A stretch of DNA of 43,207 nucleotides from Spirochaetales bacterium (GCA_028722305.1 JAQYHB010000043.1:1-43207); one strand, 5' to 3'; shown: positions 1-8,612, counted from the stretch's first letter. The notes: generated by a model not told the origin, from the letters alone. Program-made: numbers and translations.

Positions 1-1
1 G

Positions 2-460
2 CCGAGGCGCTCCATCGTGGTGGTGATCACCCCGTCAGACCCTTTCCACAAGGGGCTTCCCGTCTACCACGTCTCCCGTACCGTGCAAGAGACCGGAAAG
101 GAGTACGGGGACGGGAGCGGGATCGTCTACCTCAACGGACAGTGGGACGGGGACGACGCGGTCGGCGACCTCGCCCATGACCTGCGTTGTACAAGACCGG
201 AAGAGATGCGGTATGATGTATTGAGGGAAGCAGTGAAACCATACAAGGACTTGGGAGGCGGACAGATGATGAAGACGGCACGGGAGATCTTTACCGAACA
301 AGGGATCGCACAGGGGAGAGTGGCCGGCATCGCCGAAGGAAAGACCGAAATGCTGCGGAAGATGAGCGAGGCGAAGCGGCTGCTTGCCGAGCGCATGAGC
401 GTCAGCGAGGTGATGCAGAAGACAGGCCTGTCCGAGAACGAAGTCGCATTGCTTCTCTAA
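2..460 (+). CDS. Rpn-type recombination-promoting nuclease / PD-(D/E)XK transposase-like protein, C-terminal part
   Basis: The reading frame is open to the left edge, so the gene is cut by the window and its N-terminal nuclease core is not visible. What remains reads RSIVVVITPSDPFHKGLPVY, the segment that in Rpn (PF12784-type) proteins follows the catalytic core, then GDGSGIVYLNG. The tail has the family's charged EG-rich linker (GIAQGRVAGIAEGKTEML) and a closing helix-turn-helix-like stretch (SVSEVMQKTGLSENEVALLL). Members are RecA-independent DNA nucleases related to transposases and occur in many copies in spirochaetes. Family assignment rests on these C-terminal signatures only. A weak hairpin (AGATGTCC at 463-470, GGACGTCT at 481-488, one mismatch) follows the stop. 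Confidence 0.8.
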   Translation, partial: PRRSIVVVITPSDPFHKGLPVYHVSRTVQETGKEYGDGSGIVYLNGQWDGDDAVGDLAHDLRCTRPEEMRYDVLREAVKPYKDLGGGQMMKTAREIFTEQGIAQGRVAGIAEGKTEMLRKMSEAKRLLAERMSVSEVMQKTGLSENEVALLL

Positions 461-931
461 TCAGATGTCCTCCCAGAGAGGGACGTCTAGAGCCTGCACG
501 CCGGAAGGGAACAGGCGGTTGATGGGGGATGTCCCGGTAACTGGGTGTGGTACGGATGGATGGCAAGTAACGCCATCCATGTTTCCGTTTTGTACAACCG
601 CATCTTTCCGATACCTATGGGTAGAGGCACCTTTCAATCAGGTTAGCATCTTTTTTATGCTCATTTTTCCGAAAACGAGATACCTTCTTCCCCCATTTTC
701 CTCCTCAACCACGACCAGTCCTTTCCCTGTTGAAGAACATCCATTCCGAATCAGGCTTTTCATGTGAACAAACGCATATATCTGGAGAGAGGCCAATTCC
801 TCAATCGCTTGTGCGAAGGTACCAATTTATGCATAGTTATGATGGATTTGTCGGTAAAGAATCAAAACCAATCATTATTTCCAACGATTCCGGCAGGAAC
901 AATTGATCCTCATGCAGACAGGAGACCGCAT
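461..931. other. gene-free interval before the Na/Pi transporter
   Basis: About 470 bases with no convincing gene. The short open frames here have no family resemblance or ribosome binding site. It holds the hairpin just after the Rpn gene, a second hairpin at 556-580, and then a more AT-rich stretch that presumably contains the promoter of the next gene. An in-frame extension of the transporter back to 764 is possible, but its translation does not resemble the family. Confidence 0.5.
556..590 (+). terminator. candidate rho-independent terminator
   Basis: A perfect 9-bp stem, ATGGATGGC (556-564) with GCCATCCAT (572-580), has a 7-base loop and is followed by GTTTCCGTTTTG. The T tract is imperfect, so this could also be a plain hairpin. 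Confidence 0.35.
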
Positions 932-2674
932 TTGACTTTCTTTGATGTATTGAATCTGGTTGGAGGGTTAAGCCTGTTTCTGTTCGGCATGACGCTGATG
1001 GGCCAGGCCTTGGAACGCCGCGCGGGAAACAGCCTGAAGCAGTTGCTGGGGCGTCTCACGACAAACAAGTTCGCTGGTCTCCTTACGGGCATTGGCGTGA
1101 CCGCGATTATACAGAGTTCCTCCGCGACAACCGTCATGGTCGTCGGTTTTGTCAATTCAGGACTGATGTCCCTGCGGCAAGCAGTCAACGTCATCATGGG
1201 TGCCAACATCGGCACAACCGTCACCGCTTGGATTCTGAGCTTGGCAGGCATCGACAGCCACAATTTCTTCGTCAGCCTTCTGAAACCCTCCGCCTTCACC
1301 CCTGTCCTGGCGCTGGTTGGCATCATCTTCTTCATGACAGGAAAGAGCAGCAAACGCAAAGATACCGGGATGGTCCTGCTTGGATTCGCGACACTGATGT
1401 TCGGCATGGAGACGATGTCATCGTCGGTCACGGGCCTACGGAATGTGCCTGCGTTCGGCAGGTTGTTCACCGCCTTCACCAACCCGGTCCTTGGAGTCCT
1501 GACCGGCGCCATCCTCACCGCCATCATCCAGTCGAGTTCCGCCTCTGTCGGGATCCTGCAGGTCCTCGCGTCGACTGGAGCCGTCACCTACGGCGCGGCA
1601 GTACCGATTATCATGGGCCAGAATATCGGCACCTGCGTCACGGCAATCCTCTCTTCCGTCGGAACGACGAAGAACGCGAAGCGGGCGGCTATGGTGCACC
1701 TTTGTTTCAACATCATCGGCACTGTCGTCTGGCTTTCCGTCTTCTGTGTCGTCAAGTCCCTCTTCTGTCCCGCCCTGCTGGCAGAACCGGCCAGCTTGAC
1801 CGGCATAGCCGTCGTCCACTCGGTTTTCAACGTGCTCTGCACCATCTTGTTGTTCCCCTTGGGAGATTCCCTGGAAAAGCTTGTCTGCAAGCTGATTCCC
1901 GACGCGAAGGTCCCCGAGCATACGGCACTTTTGGATGAACGGCTTCTCAAAAGCCCGGCGCTGGCCCTCAAGCAAAGCCGCAAGGTGCTGGACCACATGG
2001 CCGTCACCGCCATTTCCGCCTTGAAGGCCAGTATTGATTGCGTGCTCACGTACGATACGGGCACCGCAGAGACCATCAGGGGAAAAGAAGACGAAACAGA
2101 CCATCTGGAGGATATCCTCGGCACCTATCTGGTCAAGGTGACCTCCACCCAGCTAGGGAACGAAGAAAGCGCACAAGCGACCGAATACATGAAAATCATC
2201 GGCGATTATGAACGCATCGCCGACCATGCCGTGAACATCCTCGAATCCGCACAAGAGCTTGTCGACAAGAAAATCACCTTCTCTGAGCAGGCTGCTGGAG
2301 AATTCCGCACGCTCTGCGAGGCTGTAAAGGAAATCCTTGCCATTTCCTACCAAGCCTTCGTGGATACGGACTATCAGGTTGCACGCGAAACCGAGCCGCT
2401 TGAACAGGTCATCGACTCCCTGAAAGAAACGCTGCGTACCCGCCATATCCTGCGCCTGCAGAAAGGCGAATGTACGGTTGATGCGGGGTTTATCTGGTCA
2501 GACCTGCTGACCAACTTGGAACGTGTATCCGACCACTGCTCGAACATCTCCGGCTGTGTCATCGACGCCTTCCGCCACAACATGAACATCCATGAGAACC
2601 TCCGCGCATACCGCACGACCGACACGGATTTCATGCGGGAATACCAGGCATACCAATCGAAGTATCATGTCTGA
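932..2674 (+). CDS. Na/Pi cotransporter family protein with C-terminal PhoU-like domain
   Basis: Inner-membrane sodium-dependent phosphate transporter of the NptA/PF02690 type, 580 aa. Two repeats of the core carry the family's QSSSA motif (TAIIQSSSATTVMVVGFVNS and later AIIQSSSASVGILQVL), each followed by a glycine/asparagine hairpin with GANIGTT and GQNIGTC. The last ~200 residues form a helical PhoU-like bundle (MKIIGDYERIADHAVNI, LERVSDHCSNISG). The start is placed at TTG 932 because AGGAG at 920-924 sits 7 bases upstream and the next residues (TFFDVLNLVGGLSLFLFGM) are the usual family N-terminus. An ATG at 839 or 842 is the alternative. Likely function is phosphate uptake or export with PhoU-type control. 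Monocistronic; ends at a terminator shared with the converging gene. Confidence 0.9.
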   Translation: MTFFDVLNLVGGLSLFLFGMTLMGQALERRAGNSLKQLLGRLTTNKFAGLLTGIGVTAIIQSSSATTVMVVGFVNSGLMSLRQAVNVIMGANIGTTVTAWILSLAGIDSHNFFVSLLKPSAFTPVLALVGIIFFMTGKSSKRKDTGMVLLGFATLMFGMETMSSSVTGLRNVPAFGRLFTAFTNPVLGVLTGAILTAIIQSSSASVGILQVLASTGAVTYGAAVPIIMGQNIGTCVTAILSSVGTTKNAKRAAMVHLCFNIIGTVVWLSVFCVVKSLFCPALLAEPASLTGIAVVHSVFNVLCTILLFPLGDSLEKLVCKLIPDAKVPEHTALLDERLLKSPALALKQSRKVLDHMAVTAISALKASIDCVLTYDTGTAETIRGKEDETDHLEDILGTYLVKVTSTQLGNEESAQATEYMKIIGDYERIADHAVNILESAQELVDKKITFSEQAAGEFRTLCEAVKEILAISYQAFVDTDYQVARETEPLEQVIDSLKETLRTRHILRLQKGECTVDAGFIWSDLLTNLERVSDHCSNISGCVIDAFRHNMNIHENLRAYRTTDTDFMREYQAYQSKYHV

Positions 2675-2705
2675 GAGCCATGAAGAGGCCACCGATAGGT
2701 GCGAA

Positions 2706-2733
2706 GAAAGCCGCCTCTTGCGAAGCGGCTTTC
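2706..2733. terminator. bidirectional hairpin between converging genes
   Basis: Perfect 9-bp stem GAAAGCCGC (2706-2714) / GCGGCTTTC (2725-2733) with a 10-base loop. It lies between the stop of the rightward transporter and the stop of the leftward 155-aa gene, so it can serve both. The stem's outer A/T pairs partly replace a T tract. Confidence 0.6.
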
Positions 2734-2758
2734 CTCAGGTTCTTGTCTGTTCCGGCAG

Positions 2759-3226
2759 TTATTTCACCAAGTTCCGGGCATCCTCGAGGAGCCAGTCCGC
2801 GACGATCTCGTCATCCAGCACTGAGAAACCGTTGTAGGATACCTGGACCTTGTCCGCCCCATCCATCTTGTAGCTCAGACCATCGATTTCCTCGACCTCC
2901 CTGGAGAAGAACCAGTCCACGTCCAAGGTGTCGATTCCGGAATAGGTGACCGTGCCCTTGGCCTCGGAGAAGGCAAGCTGGACGCTCGCTCCTGCGACCT
3001 GCGCCTCACGAATGGTGACCACCGGCGCCGGTTGCTCGGCAGCGGCGGATGCCGCAGGGGAGGAACCCGCCGTGGCTTCCTGGACGGCCTGTGTCACGTT
3101 CCGCACTGCCGCCGGCTCGACAGCCTGATCCTTCTGGGAACGACCCCCGAAGAAGAAGGCGCCAACGACGACAACCGCCGATACGACGACCACGCCTATC
3201 AAATTACGAATTTGTTCTTTAGTCAT
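2759..3226 (-). CDS. hypothetical single-pass membrane-anchored or secreted protein
   Basis: 155 aa, not recognised. It begins MTKEQIRNLIG, followed by a strongly hydrophobic V/A stretch (residues ~9-26) that is either an uncleaved anchor or a signal peptide. Then comes an A/Q/E/P-rich linker and a compact C-terminal domain of about 80 residues starting at VVTIREAQVAG, with alternating polar/hydrophobic strands (TVTYSGIDTLDVDWFFSREV). The start at 3226 is supported by GGAGGT about 8 bases upstream. It is the last gene of a leftward operon behind iadA (58-base gap). A periplasm-facing globular domain is likely; function unknown. Confidence 0.7.
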   Translation of the reverse strand: MTKEQIRNLIGVVVVSAVVVVGAFFFGGRSQKDQAVEPAAVRNVTQAVQEATAGSSPAASAAAEQPAPVVTIREAQVAGASVQLAFSEAKGTVTYSGIDTLDVDWFFSREVEEIDGLSYKMDGADKVQVSYNGFSVLDDEIVADWLLEDARNLVK

Positions 3227-3284
3227 TGCGGACCTCCGCGTTTTTGTTTGCACTATACGGCATTCTTCCAAACCAAGACAACTC

Positions 3285-4409
3285 TTAATCACCAAACATT
3301 CCAGTCTTCACCAGGTTACCTTTTCGCATCAGCCACTGGCCTTTCGCCATGACAGAGGAGACCTCCCAACCATCCATGAAGGCCAGGTCTGCAACGCAAC
3401 CAGGCTGGATGCGTCCCTGGTCCTTGAATTTCAGGGCGTCAGCCACATGGCTGGTCGAAAGGCTGACTGCCGCCTCGAGGGGGACGCCCTTCTCCACCAC
3501 GTCACGGATCGTCTCAATCAGGCTGGTCATGCGGCCGCGGTCCATACCGATAATCTCGCGCTTGTCGTTCCACTTTGGGAAAGAGCCGTTGCTGTCGCTG
3601 CTCATGGTGACAAGGTTCCATTTGGATGAATCCAGTCGGGAGAGCAGGGTGACAATCGCGTCGGCGCTCTTCTTTCCACTGGTGATATCGGTGTAGCCGC
3701 CCATCTCGCACCACTTCTGCGCCTGCTCGAGGTGCCGGCCCATATGGGTCGGGCGGAACTGGGTCACCGGCAGAATCGTCCTCTGCTGGATCTCGAAGAG
3801 CTGCTCGATCCCGCGATCGTCGGCTCCAACATGGATATGCAGCTCCCCCACCTTGCCGCCGATGAGGCCACCAAGCCTGACCTGGCTGGCAAGCCGGATG
3901 ATCTCATCGGTCGTCGGGCAGGAACAGCGATGGTCGCTGATGGCAAGCTTGCAGCCGATGATCGGCTCGCAGAAGACCAGGTCGTCAGCGACATTTCCCG
4001 TCAGGGTCGGCGAGGGGTATTCGTAGGCGCCGGTCAGACAATGGGCGGTCACTCCATCGTGATTAAGGCTCATCGTCTTCGCCAGCAAGTCTCTGATCGT
4101 GCGGGTGTGGCTGTCCGTGCCAAGGGTTCCAACCAGGCTGGTGACGCCGGCCTTGGCGCAGTCACTGAACTCCAAGGGAGGAACACGGCTGGCGCAGCCA
4201 TCCTCGCCGCCACCACCGATGATATGGACATGCTGGTCGATCAGGCCGGGGATCACGAGCGCCCCCTGCATGTCGATGACCTCAAGCCCGGGCACGCGCA
4301 CATCGAGCTTCTTTTCCATGGCGACGATCCGGTCTCCCACTATCAGGATATCCTGGACTCCTTTGTCCTCGGGCGCGCACACATGCGCGTCTCTCAATAA
4401 GACTGTCAT
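3285..4409 (-). CDS. iadA: beta-aspartyl-peptidase (isoaspartyl dipeptidase)
   Basis: Cytoplasmic zinc amidohydrolase that cleaves isoaspartyl dipeptides left from damaged proteins. At 374 aa it is close to the family length (~390). The amidohydrolase landmarks are in order: PGLIDQHVHIIGGGGEDG (metal HxH near residue 65), GVTSLVGTLGTD, LTGAYEYPSPTLTG, AISDHRCS, GELHIHVGADDRG, and the SSDSNGSFP segment with the metal-binding/catalytic Asp. The ATG at 4409 has GAGGTGG just upstream, inside the end of mltG, whose stop is 8 bases before. Third gene of the operon after the coiled-coil protein and mltG, with tight spacing suggesting co-translation. Confidence 0.93.
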   Translation of the reverse strand: MTVLLRDAHVCAPEDKGVQDILIVGDRIVAMEKKLDVRVPGLEVIDMQGALVIPGLIDQHVHIIGGGGEDGCASRVPPLEFSDCAKAGVTSLVGTLGTDSHTRTIRDLLAKTMSLNHDGVTAHCLTGAYEYPSPTLTGNVADDLVFCEPIIGCKLAISDHRCSCPTTDEIIRLASQVRLGGLIGGKVGELHIHVGADDRGIEQLFEIQQRTILPVTQFRPTHMGRHLEQAQKWCEMGGYTDITSGKKSADAIVTLLSRLDSSKWNLVTMSSDSNGSFPKWNDKREIIGMDRGRMTSLIETIRDVVEKGVPLEAAVSLSTSHVADALKFKDQGRIQPGCVADLAFMDGWEVSSVMAKGQWLMRKGNLVKTGMFGD

Positions 4410-4417
4410 GTTCCACC

Positions 4418-5683
4418 TCACAAATATCGTTCGATATTTTTCTTATGTCCCTCGTAATCAGTAGCCGTATGGATGCGGCCATCCTTTCCGTGGAGATAAT
4501 ATAATGCCTCGGTCTTCAGAGGCACGCAGGCGGCGGTGACTGCTTCCAACGAGGGACAACTAATGCCACTCGGGGGAAGCCCCGGCTTCCTGCGGGTGTT
4601 GTAGGGGGTATCCCGCTCAAAAGTTTCCTGCGGGATCTGATGCGTCCAATCGCCCAGCTCGTAGCGTGTTGTCGCGTCGATACCTAGGGGCATGTTCTTC
4701 TCCAGACGGTTGTAGATGATGCCGGCGATCAGCGACATCTCCTCCTCGTTCTGGGTTTCGGCTTGCACCAGGCTGGCGACGATGAGCACGGACTCAACAC
4801 CCCAACGATGGACGGATGGCTCGTCGATGAACTGGTAGATGGCGTCGACCGCACCCTGATGCATCGCCTCGGCCAGGCTCTGGGCCCCTGTCACTCCATA
4901 ACTTCCCGAGAGGAACCATCCCTCGGTGAAGGAAAGGCCATACTCCGCGGCCACTGTTTTGGCGGCGTCAAGGAACTGCCCCTCCTTGGCATAGTCCCGC
5001 TGGGCAAGATACCCGTCCACCTCTCGCAGCGTCCAACCCGGCTGGATGATGGACTGGGCAAGAGGGACGCTACGGGTAATCGCCTGCGCTACCTGCTCGA
5101 TGGTCGGATTGCCCCGGAACTGGTACGTCCCCTTCTGCACCTTGGTGGCAAGGCCATGGTCCTGCAGGAAGGCCAACAGCCCGTCAGCGCTTTCCACCAC
5201 CCCCTGCTCTTGCAAAAGCCGCGCCACCTGACTGGCACTCATGCCGCTCTCCACCTTTACGGTGACGGGATTTCCGTCGCCTTGGACCAGCTGGGAAACC
5301 TTTTCCACAGCGTTCTTGGGCAGCAGGGTCAATGCCCGGTAGCCTTTCAGATAGACCAGCATGCCAAGGAACACAGCTACCACCCCGAGCACCAGGAAAG
5401 CCACATACCCCCCTGCCAACGAGCGGTAACCCCTCCGTTTTCCGACATCCTTGAGCTTCAACTCCCCTTTCTTGGTGATGTGGGCCACCGCGCCCCGTCG
5501 GGAAGCAGGCTTGCGTCTGGATGGCTTCTGTCCGGGCGTCCGGGTCTTGGAGAAATCGACATAGGTCGCGGCTCCCTCGCTGGTCGGCGCGAGCACCTCT
5601 TCCTTTCTGGAATTTTTCCTTGAAGGTTTTTTCTTGGGTTTCGGAAGGTCGTCAAAGGAGAATTCCAGCTGTTTGTCAGACAT
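4418..5683 (-). CDS. mltG: endolytic peptidoglycan transglycosylase MltG (YceG-like)
   Basis: Inner-membrane enzyme that cuts nascent glycan strands and so sets their length. 421 aa: a charged cytoplasmic N-terminus rich in K/R/P (~100 residues, longer than usual), one membrane helix (YVAFLVLGVVAVFLGMLVYL), a LysM-like segment (VTVKVESGMSASQVARLLQE), then the YceG domain. The catalytic Glu is in VASLVQAETQNEEEMSLIAG, and other signatures are IIYNRLEKNMPLGID, YNTRRKPGLPPSGIS and the closing YYLHGKDGRIHTATDYEGHK. Its ATG lies within the 3' end of the preceding coiled-coil gene (8-base overlap ATGTCTGA), with a G-rich ribosome site upstream. Confidence 0.95.
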   Translation of the reverse strand: MSDKQLEFSFDDLPKPKKKPSRKNSRKEEVLAPTSEGAATYVDFSKTRTPGQKPSRRKPASRRGAVAHITKKGELKLKDVGKRRGYRSLAGGYVAFLVLGVVAVFLGMLVYLKGYRALTLLPKNAVEKVSQLVQGDGNPVTVKVESGMSASQVARLLQEQGVVESADGLLAFLQDHGLATKVQKGTYQFRGNPTIEQVAQAITRSVPLAQSIIQPGWTLREVDGYLAQRDYAKEGQFLDAAKTVAAEYGLSFTEGWFLSGSYGVTGAQSLAEAMHQGAVDAIYQFIDEPSVHRWGVESVLIVASLVQAETQNEEEMSLIAGIIYNRLEKNMPLGIDATTRYELGDWTHQIPQETFERDTPYNTRRKPGLPPSGISCPSLEAVTAACVPLKTEALYYLHGKDGRIHTATDYEGHKKNIERYL

Positions 5684-6695
5684 GGGTTTCCCCCCGCAGC
5701 TTGAAGGCCTTGCGCCGGAGCTCGTTCATTTCCCCATACAGCTGGGAAATCTGCTTGTCCAGCTCCTTCTTCTGCTCTTCCAACAGCTGCACCCGCTGTT
5801 TCTGCAACGCGATCTCCGCCTCGAGCTCATCGGCCTTCCGGTTTCCCTCAATCCGGTTGATCCGCTGGGAAACCTGGCTGATCGCCTCCTGCAGGGCCAA
5901 GAGCTGCAGCCCCTGCTGATAGGCCTTTTCCCCTACCTTCTGCTGAATGACCGGAGGGGGGATCTGATCGAAAACCGCCTTGCCATAGGCACTGGCAAGC
6001 CGCTCCAGCTGGCTCTGCCGGTCCTTCAGGCTTCGCTCACCGGCGTCTAACCTGCCTTTGTCGGTCATTTCCTTCGCTCCGCTGACGCTCTCCCGGTCGC
6101 TGGAAAGGTTCTGCCGGACCTCGCTCTCGCGGGTCAACAGGACGTTGACCTCGCTGACCAGGGAGGCGTTGGGCACCAACTGGTACTTCTCGTCCTCGAA
6201 GAGCAGGTTGCCGGCCTTGATGAAGAGCTTGCGGGAACCTCGTTCCAGGTTATGGAGCTTCAGCCTCCCCAAGGCGGTGTCGTTGCAGCTCTTGCAGGCG
6301 GCGGCGTAATCATGGAAAACCGGGTCGACAAAGCGGACCAGTTCCTTTCCGTGTCCGGAAAGGTATGCCTCGTAGGCGGCGGCGCCAAGGCGTGGCGCGA
6401 GGCTTTCCTTGTCCAATGCCATCTGCTTGAGCTGGGCTTCCTGTTCCTTGATCCGGGCGTTCGCGTCGGTGACCGCCTCGAGATGGTGCTTCAACCGTTG
6501 GAAATCCCGCTGTCCCTTGCTGACATCGTTCAGGCAGGCGTCATAGGCCGCCCACTCCTCATGGCAAGCCCCCAGCGGGGTAAGGCGTTCGGCCGAGGCG
6601 CAACTAGCCCCAAAGGCGGCGAAACCCTCCTCCAGGCCCTTCTGCAATTTCTCAAGCTGGTTCTGCAGGGTGATAACATCGACCGGATCGTTCAT
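5676..6695 (-). CDS. hypothetical coiled-coil protein
   Basis: 339 aa, no recognised family. N- and C-terminal thirds are long heptad-like coiled coils (around residues 70-105, and from about 265 to the end, e.g. LEAEIALQKQRVQLLEEQKK). Between them is a central block with a CKSC pair (residues ~135-138) and a conserved-looking AYEAYLSGHGKELVRFVDPV. There is no signal peptide or membrane helix, so it is probably cytoplasmic. First gene of the operon with mltG and iadA. It has no Shine-Dalgarno sequence; a TACGAT hexamer ends 7 bases before the ATG, suggesting a leaderless transcript. Confidence 0.75.
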   Translation of the reverse strand: MNDPVDVITLQNQLEKLQKGLEEGFAAFGASCASAERLTPLGACHEEWAAYDACLNDVSKGQRDFQRLKHHLEAVTDANARIKEQEAQLKQMALDKESLAPRLGAAAYEAYLSGHGKELVRFVDPVFHDYAAACKSCNDTALGRLKLHNLERGSRKLFIKAGNLLFEDEKYQLVPNASLVSEVNVLLTRESEVRQNLSSDRESVSGAKEMTDKGRLDAGERSLKDRQSQLERLASAYGKAVFDQIPPPVIQQKVGEKAYQQGLQLLALQEAISQVSQRINRIEGNRKADELEAEIALQKQRVQLLEEQKKELDKQISQLYGEMNELRRKAFKLRGETHV

Positions 6696-6702
6696 GGGTC
6701 AA

Positions 6703-6732
6703 ATCGTAGCACGAAAAGCGAGCTGCTTCCAT
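6703..6732 (-). promoter_or_regulatory. predicted promoter of the coiled-coil/mltG/iadA operon, probably leaderless
   Basis: On the minus strand, ATGGAA (6732-6727), an 18-base spacer and TACGAT (6708-6703) are followed after 7 bases by the ATG at 6695. The expected start of transcription falls at the start codon. No ribosome site is visible. Confidence 0.5.
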
Positions 6733-6751
6733 ATGGGTCTTAATGGTTTCC

Positions 6752-6781
6752 TTGACAAGGAAACAGAGGGTTGAGTATGCT
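6752..6781 (+). promoter_or_regulatory. predicted sigma-70 type promoter for the DbpA-domain gene
   Basis: A perfect -35 TTGACA (6752-6757), an 18-base spacer and TATGCT (6776-6781). Transcription should start near 6788, leaving a leader of about 90 bases. The leader holds a small perfect hairpin, CATGAC (6838-6843) / GTCATG (6848-6853), just before the ribosome site. Confidence 0.6.
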
Positions 6782-6877
6782 GGTTTTTATCATTGTAGAA
6801 CCACATGATTCGTGCGTTTTACGTTACATAACCAGCCCATGACCTTCGTCATGAGGATGAGGAAGGAGCCAATCCCT

Positions 6878-7480
6878 ATGGACAATGAAGAGAACAAGCC
6901 GGATCAGGATCAGGCCGTCATCACCCGTATCCAGGCCTTCGCGAAGGAGACCAAAGCCGATTCCAATCCCGATGAGCTCGAGCACCTGAAGAAGCTCATC
7001 AAGCGCAATGTCCCGTTTACTCTCCGTGGTTATTTCATGGCATATCTGCTTCGCCAGCTGATGAACGGTGGCAGCCGCTTCGATCGCAGAGGACAGCGGC
7101 CGCAGAGAGGGGAAAAACCGCAGAGGGCCCCACGTCCGCAGACGCCCGAGAATCAGGAAGCAAGCGCGGGCACCGATGCCCCAACCGAGCAGGCACCCGC
7201 AGAGAGCAAGCCTGTCCACGAGCAGAAACCGCTTCCCGAGGGCGCCAAGACCTTGTACCTGAACATCGGCAAGATGAAGAGGCTCTACGTCAAGGAACTC
7301 TGCCAGATCATCCAGGACCAGATTGGAGTGACCCGGGACGACATCTATGCCGTGCGCATCCATGACAAGTACAGCTTCGTCTCGATGAGTCAGGAGAACT
7401 GCGACAAGGCAATCGAGAAGATGAACGGCATGGACATCAAGGGCCGCACCATCACGGTAACCTACTCGAACAAGGAATGA
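6878..7480 (+). CDS. stand-alone DbpA/CsdA-type RNA-binding domain protein
   Basis: 200 aa. The last ~75 residues (KTLYLNIGKMKRLYVKELCQ onward, ending IKGRTITVTYSN) match the C-terminal RNA-binding domain of DEAD-box helicases such as DbpA (PF03880), with the typical RIHDKYSFV segment. No helicase domain is present. The N-terminal half is an acidic/polar helical segment (NPDELEHLKKLIKRNVPFTL) followed by a low-complexity Q/R/P/E linker. The start at 6878 is chosen for GGAAGGAG 9 bases upstream; an in-frame ATG further 5' lacks one. It probably binds structured RNA, perhaps with a helicase supplied in trans. The MBL-fold gene follows 2 bases after the stop. Confidence 0.8.
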   Translation: MDNEENKPDQDQAVITRIQAFAKETKADSNPDELEHLKKLIKRNVPFTLRGYFMAYLLRQLMNGGSRFDRRGQRPQRGEKPQRAPRPQTPENQEASAGTDAPTEQAPAESKPVHEQKPLPEGAKTLYLNIGKMKRLYVKELCQIIQDQIGVTRDDIYAVRIHDKYSFVSMSQENCDKAIEKMNGMDIKGRTITVTYSNKE

Positions 7481-7482
7481 GC

Positions 7483-8133
7483 ATGCAAGTCAGACAGTTG
7501 GTGGTTGGTCCCTACCAGACCAACTGCTACCTGCTTGCGCAAGAGGAGAAGGGACGTTGCTGGATCATCGATCCAGGGAACAACGCCCCTTTTCTTATTG
7601 ACGCGGTAGGAGGCACCCACCTGAAATTGGAAGCCATCCTCCTCACCCACGCCCACTGGGACCATATCGCCGCGCTGGGGGGTGTGCACGAGGCATTTCC
7701 CTCCGCTCCTATCTACGTCGGCGGGAAGGACAAGGCGTTTCTCGGTCCGAAGGCCCTTGGGCGTTTCGAACAGACAGGAGCCGACCAGGCGTTTCTGGGG
7801 TGTTACCGCGACGAGCTCGCGAAGCTCCCCGAGCCGACCCATCTGCTACAGGGGGGAGAGCAGCTTTTTGATGGAGACATCCAGGCGATCGCCACCGGTG
7901 GCCACACCCCGGGCGGGATGAGTTATTCTGTGCCAAGCGACCATCTGCTCTTCTGTGGGGACACGCTTTTCGCCGGATCGGTCGGACGCACCGACATGTA
8001 TGGTGGAAACTATGAGGAACTGATGAGAAGCATCCAAAGACTGCGTGAGCTGCCGGGAACCACCATCGTCCTTCCGGGCCATGGTCCGACGACCACTTTG
8101 GCACGGGAAGCGGCGGAGAACCCCTATTTCTGA
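7483..8133 (+). CDS. MBL-fold metallohydrolase, glyoxalase II-like
   Basis: 216 aa metallo-beta-lactamase-fold hydrolase. Metal ligands are visible in THAHWDHIAALGG (HxHxDH), GGHTPGGMSY, FCGDTLFAGSVGRTD (bridging Asp) and VLPGHGPTT. The short single-domain form with SVGRTDMYGG is typical of the YcbL/glyoxalase II-like thiolesterase group, which often acts on hydroxyacyl-glutathione or similar thioesters. The true substrate cannot be read from sequence. The ATG at 7483 is preferred because AAGGA lies 6 bases before it; the ATG at 7477 would have no spacer. Co-transcribed with the RNA-binding protein gene. Confidence 0.9.
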   Translation: MQVRQLVVGPYQTNCYLLAQEEKGRCWIIDPGNNAPFLIDAVGGTHLKLEAILLTHAHWDHIAALGGVHEAFPSAPIYVGGKDKAFLGPKALGRFEQTGADQAFLGCYRDELAKLPEPTHLLQGGEQLFDGDIQAIATGGHTPGGMSYSVPSDHLLFCGDTLFAGSVGRTDMYGGNYEELMRSIQRLRELPGTTIVLPGHGPTTTLAREAAENPYF

Positions 8134-8141
8134 CAAACGCA

Positions 8142-8180
8142 AAGGGCCGCACGCATCCCGTACGGCCCTTGCTTGTGTTC
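8142..8180 (+). terminator. rho-independent terminator after the MBL-fold gene
   Basis: Stem AAGGGCCG (8142-8149) / CGGCCCTT (8163-8170), extended by further pairs inside, followed by a T-rich run. It lies between two converging genes and may also stop the leftward dksA-type transcript. Confidence 0.75.
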
Positions 8181-8200
8181 TTTTCTGATATTGGTACCGG

Positions 8201-8560
8201 TTATCGATGGAATCCTTCTTGGGCATGCTTGCAGTCAAGGCAGAGCACGGCAAAGGGGAGAGCCCTCAAACGCGCCTCAGGAATCGGTTTCCCGCAACGT
8301 AGGCACTTTCCATATTTGCCTGTACGGATTCGGTCGAGCGCATTATTGATCGCCTTCAACCTGTCGGCGTCCAGCTTGTTGACCGCTTCCAGCTTCTTCA
8401 GGGTGATTTCGTTCGAGGCATCGTCAATCGAGTCATTTATTTCCGCAGAATTGGCGATGTCCCGGGTCTCATTTGCCTGATCAGCCAAACGTGCAAGAAT
8501 TTCCTGTTTCATCGTAAGGAGCTCCCGCTCCATTTCTTTGATGAAATTTGCATCAGCCAT
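8201..8560 (-). CDS. dksA: TraR/DksA family zinc-finger transcription regulator
   Basis: 119 aa cytoplasmic protein that would bind the RNA polymerase secondary channel, in DksA with ppGpp. The N-terminal half is a helical hairpin rich in E/D/N (EINDSIDDASNEITLKKLEA). The C-terminal zinc finger is four-cysteine: CLRCGKPIPEARLRALPFAV followed by LCLDC. Length fits the short DksA/YocK-like group. A strong GAGGAGG lies before the ATG. It follows the cobamide operon by about 50 bases. A TTGACG (8616-8611) and TGTAAT (8590-8585) pair upstream could be its own promoter, although the 20-base spacer is long. Confidence 0.9.
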   Translation of the reverse strand: MADANFIKEMERELLTMKQEILARLADQANETRDIANSAEINDSIDDASNEITLKKLEAVNKLDADRLKAINNALDRIRTGKYGKCLRCGKPIPEARLRALPFAVLCLDCKHAQEGFHR

Positions 8561-8612
8561 TGCGCTATCCTCCTCGGAATTGTCATTACAATGGATGAAA
8601 AGAAATCACACG

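Noticed and set aside
465-767. Possible 100-residue gene after the Rpn fragment
   Set aside because: No ribosome site, no domain, composition unlike neighbours, and it runs through a hairpin.
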